From positions 425,501 through 489,500 of the forward strand of contig NW_025963548.1 in the NCBI RefSeq assembly GCF_910591885.1: 64,000 nucleotides of DNA. The letters are read 5' to 3'. Both the position numbers and the translations under genes were made by a program. Positions 50,293-60,029 of this stretch are shown here, piece by piece; the stretch's first letter is position 1; every line of letters starts with the position of its first letter. The notes under the pieces were generated by a model. The model ran no database searches and was not told the DNA's origin. It was given only the letters and a program-made list of their open reading frames with translations. Source of the stretch: Bombus terrestris. Lineage: Eukaryota > Arthropoda > Insecta > Hymenoptera > Apidae.

Positions 50293-52441
50293 TCGTCACT
50301 GCTGATGGTGACTCCGCCCCGGTAGCGTTTCCGCCGTAGTTCTCGTTGCCGCCGGCGATGGTAGTGATAACGGTGTCGGCGGCGGCGGCAGACCGACGGG
50401 TAAGCTGCCTCTTACTTCTCTTGATTTTCGGGGGGGCACATGCCACTCCGCCCATCCTGTGTCCGGATGGAGCTCCCAGTCGCTCGCATAAGGGACATTT
50501 CGGCGCCAAGGCGGGACATCCCCTGGCGCGGTGCCCGCTTTCACCGCACCTGTAGCAAAGACGGCTTCTATCCTCGGCGGACGTGCAAGTTGCCCGTACG
50601 TGCCCCAACTCCAGGCACTTGAAGCACTGTAAGGGTCTCTTCGGTATGGCAGAGACCCTCGCGATGGACCACCCCAAGGCCACCCTGCCCGCCTGAGCTA
50701 GCTTGCGGGCACCGGCCGCCGGACACCTGACCCATGCCGATCCGAGTCCGCCCCTGGAGACGCCGATCTCGCCGATCCGAACATCCTCGCTGTTGCATCC
50801 CGCGGCCAAGGCCAGAGCTTGACGCAGCTCCTCCTTGCCCATTGAGATGTCCACATTGGTGACTCTCAGCTCGGCTTTGATCGTGGGAGTTCCGATCCTT
50901 ACCTTGGTCGGGTCCAGAACGTCTGCCAGGCGCGTCGCAAGGATCGACGCCTTTTCTCTGTCCTTGTCCTTCGGGACTCTGATGACGATGGCGCCCGTCA
51001 CCGCCTTCTTCATCGTGACGGCCTCCACGCCTATCTCGCCGAGGGGGATAGCTCTTCTGGCCATCGTTACGACGTCGGCATACGACATGTTGGCTCCCTC
51101 GCTTAACGTCAGTGTTACCGCGGATGTACTCGGTGCGCGAGGGAGCTTGACTGTTGGCGACGTCTTTTCCTCCCTGAATGGCTTTTTAACGGTGCCACCG
51201 CTGCCCGATTTCGGCGCGCCTCCCATCCTATCTGCCCACGGTTTTTGGACAGTCGCTGGTGGCCGGGACTTCTCCTCTCCTCCAGCGGCGTCCAGCTTCC
51301 TTTCGGCGATGTTCTTCTGCCACATCTTACTTTTTCTCCCTACCACCACGCTCCACCCGCCGTCCTCCCGAGTCCTTGGGGGCGGCGTGGGATCTGTGCG
51401 GGCGGGGGGGCGAGTAGCGGAGTATTCCGCGCTCCGTCGGGTTTCGGGAGTGCTTTGTTGCTGCTGCCGCTGTTGTTGCAGCTGTTGTTGTTGTTGCTGC
51501 TGCGGCCTCAATAGACTCCCGAGTTGTCTCTCCACCATCTTCGTTATGGAGGGACCCAACTCTTCTAGCTTTCTCTCGAGGGCGTCGAGTCGCGCTTCTT
51601 GGGTTGCAGCCTCGACCCGTGGGCGGTCCGCGTCGGCACCGCCGCCCCGCAGGCCTTCGATCGCGGGCATAGACCTCCTTGCCAGCTCTCTCCTAAGGGC
51701 GGCGTTCTCCTCCTCCAACGCGGACAGTCTCGCCTCCACCAGCCTCATTGCCGCGTTGTTGCCGCTGCTGCCCGCTTGTTCTCTCCTTCGCGGGGCCTCG
51801 CTCTTCCATGCGGCCGAGATATAGCTTGCCGCTTCCTTCAGCGCTTTGACGTACGTGCCCTTGAGGTTGGACGATGTGGTCGCCACCTTCATGATCTCGG
51901 ACACGTGTCTCGTTAATTCCGCGCTGACGTCCGCGGCCGAACTCGTCCTCACTTGTATCTCCAGATCTTCGGAGACTTCCAAGGTGGCTGTTGTCGCCAG
52001 TCTCCTCTTCTTCCCCCTGGATGCGATTGATGCCAGTGATGAGCGAGACGCGAACGAGGCTACCGATTCTTCGTCGTCCGACCTCGCTCGCTCCCGCGAT
52101 CCTCCCGCAGCAGATGTTGTTATTGTTGTTGCTCCGTCTGACGGGGCCGGCGCAAGGAAAACGCTGCCCGCCCGGCACCCGCTTCTCGTCCTCGGAGTTC
52201 TCGATGTCTCCATGTATTCTTCCGAGAATAGACTTCTCGCTTCGCCAGGCGTGGTAACACGTTCGGGGGCCTGGCGGCCCACCCCCGAGCGGCCGTGGTC
52301 GTATGTTGACGACGTAGTGGGGCCCACTTGACTACCCCCGACTACGCCGGTACTGGGGTCTCCCTCCCCTGTACTGTACGTGTTTCTCCTATCTGTTGTG
52401 CCTTCCATGGTGAATGAAGTTGTTTCTCGCCGGGTCGTCAT
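50258..52441 (-). CDS. Telomeric LINE ORF1, copy B (Gag-like protein)
   Basis: Same 727-residue layout as copy A: Gln-rich tract, three zinc-knuckle motifs, and an end in Met-Glu-Leu-Ala-Glu overlapping ORF2. The first ATG is at 52441 and a better-context ATG at 52408. The frame is open without an ATG back to a TAG at 52636-52634, so an N-terminal extension would need a non-AUG start. Copy-specific changes are Leu-to-Phe near residue 72, Pro-to-Thr in the proline-rich linker near 352 and Gly-to-Trp near 374. None hits a cysteine or histidine of the knuckles. Its job is inferred from family: RNA packaging and telomere targeting. Confidence 0.9.
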   Translation of the reverse strand: MTTRRETTSFTMEGTTDRRNTYSTGEGDPSTGVVGGSQVGPTTSSTYDHGRSGVGRQAPERVTTPGEARSLFSEEYMETSRTPRTRSGCRAGSVFLAPAPSDGATTITTSAAGGSRERARSDDEESVASFASRSSLASIASRGKKRRLATTATLEVSEDLEIQVRTSSAADVSAELTRHVSEIMKVATTSSNLKGTYVKALKEAASYISAAWKSEAPRRREQAGSSGNNAAMRLVEARLSALEEENAALRRELARRSMPAIEGLRGGGADADRPRVEAATQEARLDALERKLEELGPSITKMVERQLGSLLRPQQQQQQQLQQQRQQQQSTPETRRSAEYSATRPPARTDPTPPPRTREDGGWSVVVGRKSKMWQKNIAERKLDAAGGEEKSRPPATVQKPWADRMGGAPKSGSGGTVKKPFREEKTSPTVKLPRAPSTSAVTLTLSEGANMSYADVVTMARRAIPLGEIGVEAVTMKKAVTGAIVIRVPKDKDREKASILATRLADVLDPTKVRIGTPTIKAELRVTNVDISMGKEELRQALALAAGCNSEDVRIGEIGVSRGGLGSAWVRCPAAGARKLAQAGRVALGWSIARVSAIPKRPLQCFKCLELGHVRATCTSAEDRSRLCYRCGESGHRARGCPALAPKCPLCERLGAPSGHRMGGVACAPPKIKRSKRQLTRRSAAAADTVITTIAGGNENYGGNATGAESPSAVTSGREEAMELAE

Positions 52442-52711
52442 CGGGAATCTGTCCTGGTGCCACTCACTCTTTCGCACCCTGTCCCGGAGAGTCCGGAGCA
52501 GGGTGACAGGGAGCCCCACGAGAAGGTGAGGTGAGTGGTCTTGACAGGCATGGGCCCACCAACTTCTCCGAAGTTCCTCGCACCGGATCAGCGACCTGAC
52601 GGGTACCAGAGGCACCGACCGGCCGCCACCCGACTATAGGGGAACATCAGATCCATCGGGGTTTCCCGGGGGGTGGTCCTACGCCCCGAGAACCCATGCC
52701 CGCCTCATGCT

Positions 52712-53345
52712 CCCCAACCTAACCCCAACCTAACCCCAACCTAACCCCAACCTAACCCCAACCTAACCCCAACCTAACCCCAACCTAACCTAACCCCAAC
52801 CTAACCCCAACCTAACCCCAACCTAACCCCAACCTAACCCCAACCTAACCCCAACCTAACCCCAACCTAACCCCAACCTAACCCCAACCTAACCCCAACC
52901 TAACCCCAACCTAACCCCAACCTAACCCCAACCTAACCCCAACCTAACCCCAACCTAACCCCAACCTAACCCCAACCTAACCCCAACCTAACCCCAACCT
53001 AACCCCAACCTAACCCCAACCTAACCCCAACCTAACCCCAACCTAACCCCAACCTAACCCCAACCTAACCCCAACCTAACCCCAACCTAACCCCAACCTA
53101 ACCCCAACCTAACCCCAACCTAACCCCAACCTAACCCCAACCTAACCCCAACCTAACCCCAACCTAACCCCAACCTAACCCCAACCTAACCCCAACCTAA
53201 CCCCAACCTAACCCCAACCTAACCTAACCCCAACCTAACCCCAACCTAACCCCAACCTAACCCCAACCTAACCCCAACCTAACCCCAACCTAACCCCAAC
53301 CTAACCCCAACCTAACCCCAACCTAACCCCAACCTAACCCCAACC
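52712..53345 (-). repeat. Telomeric repeat tract 2
   Basis: 634 bp, about 58 units. Extra plain CCTAA units lie near 52788 and 53222. It separates copy B (left) from the poly(A) end of copy C (right). Confidence 0.93.
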
Positions 53346-53637
53346 TTTTTTTTTTTTTTTTTTTTCGTGGAGAAATCCTCATGGACTCCCAGCTGCGAGC
53401 AGCATGGGAAGTGTCGGACTCTTACCGACTAAAACTCCACGGTGGTCTTCCAGACGGCTGTTCGAGGAGGGCTCAGGGTCTCTTGCGAATACTACCAAGC
53501 GCTCCTCGCCGTCTATCTCCCTGCTGGGCGGGAGACTTCCTTGTTAGACAGAAGATCGGGGCCGCCAGGGGGGACCACGCCCCCTAGCGCCCCTTTCCTT
53601 GGGTCTTGTTACTTCCTTGGTGACTCCTTGGGCGCGT

Positions 53638-56600
53638 TCACGGCGGCGGTACCGCCGGTCCGTGACGCGCGGAGACTCCTTGTTGCCGCGCCCTGCTGGT
53701 ATGCTGGGCTTTCTCTCTTTCTCTCTCCGCCCGCTCCTTCACGAGCATAACTTGCTCGCAGAAGGTGCGGACGGCTCTGTACTCCTGGGGCCCCCTGAGC
53801 ATAGCTTCGATGAGCGTCTCGGGGGCCAATCTCTCGCCGATCTCGAGTCGTAAGACACGTCGCGGTACCTCCCACGCCGGGCAAGCCTCCAGCGTGTGCC
53901 GCGCCGTGTCCTCCTCCTCCCCACAGTGGTGACAGATGGTCGCCACCTCTCGCCGGATCTTGAGCAGGTAATCGCCGAACACCCCGTGGCCGGTGAGCAC
54001 CTGAGTCGTCCTGAATGTGAGCGGGACCCCGCCTTTGTCTCTCCACTTGTCCCAGTTGGGCAGGACGGCGCGGACGGCCCGATGAGGGCGCATCGCATCC
54101 TCTTCCAACAGCTGCGAGTGCCACCGCTCCCATGCTTCTAGTCTTGTTTCCTCCCGAACGTCCACGATTGGTGCCGTCGGCGTGGCACGTCGGTCCAAGG
54201 TCGCGGCCCTCCGGTGTTCGTACACCCGGCGAAGGGCAAGGGCCTGTAGCTCGAACGGGGGGGACGCGGCCAGCACGGTCGCTGTCGCGTAGGACACCGT
54301 CCTGTATCCCCTCGCTGCCCGGATGGCGATCGTCCTGTGGAGCCTTCTCACCAGAGTCCGGTTACGCCGGCTCACCGCCAGATCATCGGCCCATACGGGC
54401 GCCCCGTAAAGGACTCGTGACCTGATCACTCCTTCGTAGAGCCTGCGGACTCCCAATCCTGCCCCGCCGATGTTAGGTAAAAGGCCGCACAGCGCGTTGG
54501 CTGCGGCCGTTACTTTCGGGGCTAAGTACTCAAAGTGTGGCTCGAACGTCCACTTACTGTCGACGATCAAGCCCAAGTACTTCATCCGGTGTCCCACCGG
54601 GACCTCTTCTCCGTCGATGACTATAGTCGACAGCTCCGCAGGCGGCGTTCCTCTGCGTCGTTGGTCGTAGAACCACAGGGCTTCCGATTTCGCCGGCGAC
54701 ACGCTCAAGCCGAGTCTTCGAATGGCGTGCACCGCGCATGCCACGGCGGTCTCAGTCAGGCATGCGGCGTCGTTCCACCATCGTCCGCTGGCCAGCACCA
54801 GCGTGTCATCCGCGTAGCATATCATGCCAGCCCCCGGCGGCATGGGACTTCGGAGGACCGAGTCATAGGCAGTGATCCACAGAATCGGTCCGAGTACCGA
54901 GCCCTGCGGCACGCCGCGCTCCACCGGTCTTCGCTCCTTCACGCCGTTTCTGCCTGTGTAGGTGATCCACCTATCGTTCAGATAGGCCTGAATCACCCTG
55001 ACGAGGTATGGCGGGGACTCGAAGTGTCGCAGCGCCTCCACGATCCTGCTCCAAGGAATGCTATTGAAAGCGTTGGAGATGTCCAAGGAGACGGCTACCG
55101 CCACCCCTTCTCGCGCGACCATGTCCTCCGCCATGGATCTCAGCCTCTTTACCGCGTCCACGGTCGAGCGGCCCCGGCGAAATCCAAATTGGCTATCGTG
55201 CCATCCGGGAATCCGTCTCTCCATGTGTGCCTCCAGGCGGGCGACTATGATCCTCTCGAAGAGTTTACCCACCTCGTCGAGAAGACACACCGGCCTGTAT
55301 GCCGATGGCGCGTCCGGCGGTCGACCCTCCTTCCGTAGCAACACGAGTTTCGCCGTGCGCCACGCCCGAGGATAGGCGCCCTCCCTCAGGCACCTGGAGA
55401 ACAGGTGCCGCAAACGGGGAGCCAAGGTGTCGATCGACTCCGTCCAGACTCGGCCCGGGATCCCGTCCGGACCCGGCGCCACGTCGCGGGATGCCATCTT
55501 CTTCGCGGCTTCGAGCAACTCTTCCTCAGTCACTCGAAGTTCCTCGTTCCAATCCGTCGGCGCCGTCCCGTCGATGGTGGTAGGGGCTGGCGCGGACGTC
55601 TCGTTGTTGTCCCGCCGTGGGAACAACGTCCCGATGACGTTGTCCAGTAACGCCGGATCCATGTTTTCGGTCAGCGGGGGGGCCGAAGGTCGCAGTTTCT
55701 TCGTAACGATGCGATAGGGCCTCCCCCACGGATCTGAATCGACCAATTCGATCAATCGATCCCAACACCGGGCCTTGGCTAGTTTGATCTCCCGTTGGAG
55801 AGCGCGTCTCGTCTCTCTGTATTCTTCATAGCGGCGAGAGATCTCCTCCTCGTCGTGTGTCCGTTTGCGGCGACGCGCCCTTACGAATCTTCTCCGGGCC
55901 CGCATGCAACCCGCCCGCATATCGGCTATTTCCGGTGTCCACCAATACACGGAACGGTCGCCTCTGTTTCCCGGGGCGGAGCGCGGCATAGAGGCGTCGC
56001 ATGCCGCGATCATGTATCCGTGGAGTTCGTCAGCCTCCTCGTCGACGCTACCCAATGTGGAGGTGGTGGTGGGGGGGGTTGTGGTGTTGTCCCCCCGTGC
56101 GTCCCAGCTCCAGGCGGAGACAGTGACCGCCGCCCGCAGCATGTCCTTGTCCCTCTCCTTCAAGCGCCACCTAGGTGTGGATGGTGGTGGTCGACGGGAC
56201 CGGTTCTCCTCTCGTTGTCGTCGGGCACCGCTGTCGCAGGCGGCGGCCTCCCCCTCCATTTCCATCATTATATAGAGGTGGTCCGATAAGGTCTCCATTC
56301 TGTCGGCCACTCTCCATCCGTGGATCTTTCGGTAGAGCCCGGCGGTAGCCCAGGTAACGTCGACGATGGACGATCCCCTCCACGCCACGCAGGTGCTAGT
56401 TGTGCCCCTGTTCACCAGAATCAGCCCGAGCGTCGCGGCCCAGTCTGTCAGCATCCTGCCGCGGGAGTCCGTCCTGGTGTCCCCCCATTGCGACGAGCGC
56501 GCGTTGAAGTCCCCAAGGACGAGTACCTGACGAGGCAGGCATCTACGAACGCAGTCACCGACCTCGTCCAGGAAGTCCCCGAACGAGGCCACTCCGCTGT

Positions 56601-56910
56601 TGGGCGAGACGTAAATGCCCACTATCGCGATCCCGTTCCACTCGACGGCGACGAAGCCGTTACCGCGATCCAACAGGGCGCCGGGCGAACACAACGCCGG
56701 CGTCCATGTTATGGCTGTTGATCCGTTCAGGTCCCCGATCCAGTTGGGGGCGTCGGGGACGCGGTATGGTTCAGCCACCACAGCGAGTGCGACCCGATTC
56801 TCCCGTATAGCCTGGAGAAGCAGGTCCTGCGCCCGTCTGGCTCTTCCTATGTTACATTGGAGCAGGCGGTTGAAGTTACTCCGCCAGCTCCATGGCCTCC
56901 TCCCGGCCAC
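53638..56910 (-). CDS. Telomeric LINE ORF2, copy C
   Basis: 1090 residues, with every endonuclease, RT and zinc-knuckle motif described for copy B intact, including GDFNA, SDH and YADD. Differences are conservative or lie in linkers: Met-to-Leu at 125, Arg-to-Cys near 225, Pro-to-Ser near 244, Lys-to-Arg near 509, Asp-to-Glu near 759, Thr-to-Ile near 915, Thr-to-Ala near 990. It opens with GTG at 56910, overlapping ORF1 by 35 nt. The 1-bp deletion in the 3' UTR just after the stop ('gcgttcacgg' on the + strand) leaves the protein unchanged. Likely functional. Confidence 0.92.
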   Translation of the reverse strand: MAGRRPWSWRSNFNRLLQCNIGRARRAQDLLLQAIRENRVALAVVAEPYRVPDAPNWIGDLNGSTAITWTPALCSPGALLDRGNGFVAVEWNGIAIVGIYVSPNSGVASFGDFLDEVGDCVRRCLPRQVLVLGDFNARSSQWGDTRTDSRGRMLTDWAATLGLILVNRGTTSTCVAWRGSSIVDVTWATAGLYRKIHGWRVADRMETLSDHLYIMMEMEGEAAACDSGARRQREENRSRRPPPSTPRWRLKERDKDMLRAAVTVSAWSWDARGDNTTTPPTTTSTLGSVDEEADELHGYMIAACDASMPRSAPGNRGDRSVYWWTPEIADMRAGCMRARRRFVRARRRKRTHDEEEISRRYEEYRETRRALQREIKLAKARCWDRLIELVDSDPWGRPYRIVTKKLRPSAPPLTENMDPALLDNVIGTLFPRRDNNETSAPAPTTIDGTAPTDWNEELRVTEEELLEAAKKMASRDVAPGPDGIPGRVWTESIDTLAPRLRHLFSRCLREGAYPRAWRTAKLVLLRKEGRPPDAPSAYRPVCLLDEVGKLFERIIVARLEAHMERRIPGWHDSQFGFRRGRSTVDAVKRLRSMAEDMVAREGVAVAVSLDISNAFNSIPWSRIVEALRHFESPPYLVRVIQAYLNDRWITYTGRNGVKERRPVERGVPQGSVLGPILWITAYDSVLRSPMPPGAGMICYADDTLVLASGRWWNDAACLTETAVACAVHAIRRLGLSVSPAKSEALWFYDQRRRGTPPAELSTIVIDGEEVPVGHRMKYLGLIVDSKWTFEPHFEYLAPKVTAAANALCGLLPNIGGAGLGVRRLYEGVIRSRVLYGAPVWADDLAVSRRNRTLVRRLHRTIAIRAARGYRTVSYATATVLAASPPFELQALALRRVYEHRRAATLDRRATPTAPIVDVREETRLEAWERWHSQLLEEDAMRPHRAVRAVLPNWDKWRDKGGVPLTFRTTQVLTGHGVFGDYLLKIRREVATICHHCGEEEDTARHTLEACPAWEVPRRVLRLEIGERLAPETLIEAMLRGPQEYRAVRTFCEQVMLVKERAEREREKAQHTSRARQQGVSARHGPAVPPP

Positions 56911-59059
56911 TCGTCACTGCTGATGGTGACTCCGCCCCGGTAGCGTTTCCGCCGTAGTTCTCGTTGCCGCCGGCGATGGTAGTGATAACGGTGTCGGCGG
57001 CGGCGGCAGACCGACGGGTAAGCTGCTCCTTACTTCTCTTGATTTTCGGGGGGGCACATGCCACTCCGCCCATCCTGTGTCCGGATGGAGCTCCCAGCCG
57101 CTCGCATAAGGGGCATTTCGGCGCCAAAGCGGGACATCCCCTGGCGCGGTGCCCGCTTTCACCGCACCTGTAGCAAAGACGGCTTCTATCCTCGGCGGAC
57201 GTGCAAGTTGCCCGCACGTGCCCCAACTCCAGGCACTTGAAGCACTGTAAGGGTCTCTTCGGTATGGCAGAGACCCTCGCGATGGACCACCCCAAGACCA
57301 CCCTGCCCGCCTGAGCTAGCTTGCGGGCACCGGCCGCCGGACACCTGACCCATGCCGATCCGAGTCCGCCCCTGGAGACGCCGATCTCGCCGATCCGAAC
57401 ATCCTCGCTGCTGCATCCCGCGGCCAAGGCCAGAGCCTGACGCAGCTCCTCCTTGCCCATTGAGATGTCCACATTGGTGACTCTCAGCTCGGCTTTGATC
57501 GTGGGAGTTCCGACCCTTACCTTGGTCGGGTCCAGAACGTCTGCCAGGCGCGTCGCAAGGATCGACGCCTTTTCTCTGTCCTTGTCCCTCGGGACTCTGA
57601 TGACGATGGCGCCCGTCACCGCCTTCTTCATCGTGACGGCCTGCACGCCTATCTCGCCGAGGGGGATAGCTCTTCTGGCCGTCGTTACGACGTCGGCATA
57701 CGACATGTTGGCTCCCTCGCTTAGCGTCAGTGTTACCGCGGATGTACTCGGTGCGCGAGGGAGCTTGACTGTTGGCGACGTCTTTTCCTTCCTGAATGGC
57801 TTTTTAACGGTGCCACCGCAACCCGATTTCGGCGCGCCTCCCATCCTATCTGCCCACGGTTTTTGGACAGTCGCTGGTGGCCGGGACTTCTCCTCTCCTC
57901 CAGCGGCGTCCAGCTTCCTTTCGGCGATGTTCCTCTGCCCCATCTTGCTTTTTCTCCCTACCACCACGCTCCACCCGCCGTCCTCCCGAGTCCTTGGGGG
58001 CGGCGGAGGATCTGCGCGGGCGGGGGGGCGAGTAGCGGAGTATTCCGCGCTCCGTCGGGTTTCGGGAGTGCTTTGTTGCTGCTGCCGCTGTTGTTGCAGC
58101 TGTTGTTGTTGTTGCTGCTGCGGCTTCAATAGACTCCCGAGTTGTCTCTCCACCATCTTCGTTATGGAGGGACCCAACTCTTCTAGCTTTCTCTCGAGGG
58201 CGTCGAGTCGCGCTTCTTGGGTTGCAGCCTCGACCCGTGGGCGGTCCGTGTCGGCACCGCCGCCCCGCAGGCCTTCGATCGCGGGCATAGACCTCCTTGC
58301 CAGCTCTCTCCTAAGGGCGGCGTTCTCCTCCTCCAACGCGGACAGTCTCGCCTCCACCAGCCTCATCGCCGCGTTGTTGCCGCTGCTGCCCGCTTGTTCT
58401 CTCCTTCGCGGGGCCTCGCTCTTCCATGCGGCCGAGATATAGCTTGCCGCTTCCTTCAGCGCTTTGACGTACGTGCCCTTGAGGTTGGACGATGTGGTCG
58501 CCACCTTCATGATCTCGGACACGTGTCTCGTTAATTCCGCGCTGACGTCCGCGGCCGAACTCGTCCTCACTTGTATCTCCAGATCTTCGGAGACTTCCAA
58601 GGTGGCTGTTGTCGCCAGTCTCCTCTTCTTCCCCCTGGATGCGATTGATGCCAGTGATGAGCGAGACGCGAACGAGGCTACCGATTCTTCGTCGTCCGAC
58701 CTCGCTCGCTCCCGCGATCCTCCCGCAGCAGATGTTGTTATTGTTGTTGCTCCGTCTGACGGGGCCGGCGCAAGGAAAACGCTGCCCGCCCGGCACCCGC
58801 TTCTCGTCCTCGGAGTTCTCGATGTCTCCGTGTATTCTTCCGAGAATAGACTTCTCGCTTCGCCAGGCGTGGTAACACGTTCGGGGGCCTGGCGGCCCAC
58901 CCCCGAGCGGCCGTGGTCGTATGTTGACGACGTAGTGGGGCCCACTTGACTACCCCCGACTACGCCGGTACTGGGGTCTCCCTCCCCTGTACTGTAAGTG
59001 TTTCTCCTATCTGTTGTGCCTTCCATGGTGAATGAAGTTGTTTCTCGCCGGGTCGTCAT
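56876..59059 (-). CDS. Telomeric LINE ORF1, copy C
   Basis: 727 residues from the ATG at 59059. Zinc knuckles, Gln-rich tract and C-terminal overlap with ORF2 are unchanged. Private changes include Met-to-Thr near 77, Ala-to-Thr near 271, Arg-to-Lys just before the Gln tract, Lys-to-Arg near 376, Ser-to-Cys near 413 and Glu-to-Gln near 473. The knuckle cysteines and histidines are all retained, so the reading frame appears to be under constraint or the copy is young. Confidence 0.9.
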   Translation of the reverse strand: MTTRRETTSFTMEGTTDRRNTYSTGEGDPSTGVVGGSQVGPTTSSTYDHGRSGVGRQAPERVTTPGEARSLFSEEYTETSRTPRTRSGCRAGSVFLAPAPSDGATTITTSAAGGSRERARSDDEESVASFASRSSLASIASRGKKRRLATTATLEVSEDLEIQVRTSSAADVSAELTRHVSEIMKVATTSSNLKGTYVKALKEAASYISAAWKSEAPRRREQAGSSGNNAAMRLVEARLSALEEENAALRRELARRSMPAIEGLRGGGADTDRPRVEAATQEARLDALERKLEELGPSITKMVERQLGSLLKPQQQQQQQLQQQRQQQQSTPETRRSAEYSATRPPARADPPPPPRTREDGGWSVVVGRKSKMGQRNIAERKLDAAGGEEKSRPPATVQKPWADRMGGAPKSGCGGTVKKPFRKEKTSPTVKLPRAPSTSAVTLTLSEGANMSYADVVTTARRAIPLGEIGVQAVTMKKAVTGAIVIRVPRDKDREKASILATRLADVLDPTKVRVGTPTIKAELRVTNVDISMGKEELRQALALAAGCSSEDVRIGEIGVSRGGLGSAWVRCPAAGARKLAQAGRVVLGWSIARVSAIPKRPLQCFKCLELGHVRATCTSAEDRSRLCYRCGESGHRARGCPALAPKCPLCERLGAPSGHRMGGVACAPPKIKRSKEQLTRRSAAAADTVITTIAGGNENYGGNATGAESPSAVTSGREEAMELAE

Positions 59060-59329
59060 CGGGAATCTGTCCTGGTGCCACTCACTCTTTCGCACCCTGT
59101 CCCGGAGAGTCCGGAGCAGGGTGACAGGGAGCCCCACGAGAAGGTGAGGTGAGTGGTCTTGACAGGCCTGGGCCCACCAACTTCTCCGAAGTTCCTCGCA
59201 CCGGATCAGCGACCTGACGAGTACCAGAGGCACCGACCGGTCGCCTCCCGACTATAGGGGAACATCAGATCCATCGGGGTTTCCCGGGGGGTGGTCCTAC
59301 GCCCCGAGAACCCATGCCCGCCTCATGCT

Positions 59330-59502
59330 CCCCAACCTAACCCCAACCTAACCCCAACCTAACCCCAACCTAACCCCAACCTAACCCCAACCTAACCCCA
59401 ACCTAACCCCAACCTAACCCCAACCTAACCCCAACCTAACCCCAACCTAACCCCAACCTAACCCCAACCTAACCCCAACCTAACCCCAACCTAACCCCAA
59501 CC
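59330..59502 (-). repeat. Telomeric repeat tract 3
   Basis: 173 bp, about 16 regular units, between the 5' end of LINE copy C and the poly(A) end of the SINE-like insertion. No irregular unit seen. Confidence 0.93.
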
Positions 59503-59543
59503 TTTTTTTTTTTTTTTTTATACGTGGGGAAATCCTCATGGAC

Positions 59544-59591
59544 ACCCGGGCGCCACCAGACGCGTCCGGGTAGTGTCGGACTCTTACCGAC
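59544..59591 (-). other. Paired hairpins in the SINE tail
   Basis: Hairpin 1: ACCCGG (59544-59549) pairs with CCGGGT (59566-59571), and GCG (59550-59552) with CGC (59561-59563), with GT bulged at 59564-59565. Hairpin 2: GTCGG (59575-59579) pairs with CCGAC (59587-59591), identical to the LINE. Hairpin 1 has a different stem sequence from the LINE but the same outer stem, 3'-side bulge, inner stem and loop layout. Confidence 0.65.
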
Positions 59592-60029
59592 TAAAACCCC
59601 ACGATGACCATCCTGGCGTCTTGTGGACTTAGGGTAGGTTCTCTTGCGAATACGACCACCGCTTGTAGTCCGACGCCGCTGGTGTTGTCCTCCGAGATGT
59701 TGTTCCGGAGCCAGAGGCAGGTCATCCACCTCTGGCCACGTCGCCGTTGCCTACTTTCAGCCTCCGGGTCCCCCAGTTGGCGTCCGAGCTTCGTCCATCT
59801 GCAGGTTTCATCGGGGGGAGGGGGGAGAACTCGCCGTTCGGGGGCACCAATCCCTACTAGGCGCTCTTGCCCCCACCCAGCCGGAAACTCTCGTCGGCGT
59901 ACCACGATGTCGCCCACAGGTGGAACGGTTGTCCCCCAAACCGACTTCCCCACCCGAACATCCTCCTGGTGGCCCGTACTGCTTCCTCCTGGTTTGGGGT
60001 GCCCTCTAGTCTCTCCTGGTCCTTGGTGG

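Larger units (their letters stand above)
46690..52711 (-). mobile_element. Telomeric non-LTR retrotransposon copy B (complete)
   Basis: 6022 bp including a 57-nt poly(A) tail (T run at 46690-46746). Sense order: 5' UTR ~270 bp, ORF1, ORF2 overlapping by 35 nt, 3' UTR 273 bp (47019-46747), poly(A). Both ends lie in telomeric repeats. The 5' junction follows TTGGGG and the 3' junction resumes at GGTTGGGG after poly(A), consistent with insertion at TT/AGG and loss of TT or TTA from the target. No 5' truncation and no stop codons, so it is a candidate active copy. Confidence 0.92.
53346..59329 (-). mobile_element. Telomeric non-LTR retrotransposon copy C (complete)
   Basis: 5984 bp with a 20-nt poly(A) (53346-53365). 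Without poly(A) it is 5964 bp, one base shorter than copy B. It has more private substitutions than B has against D, so it is a slightly older or separate lineage. Both junctions are at the same target position as copy B. Confidence 0.92.

Noticed and set aside
50835..51824. 329-codon + strand open frame opposite LINE ORF1 (repeated in copies A and C)
   Set aside because: It lies wholly antisense to a well-supported Gag-like frame; GC-rich codon use leaves antisense frames open. Its protein is low-complexity Ser/Cys-rich (antisense of the Gln tract) with no domain.
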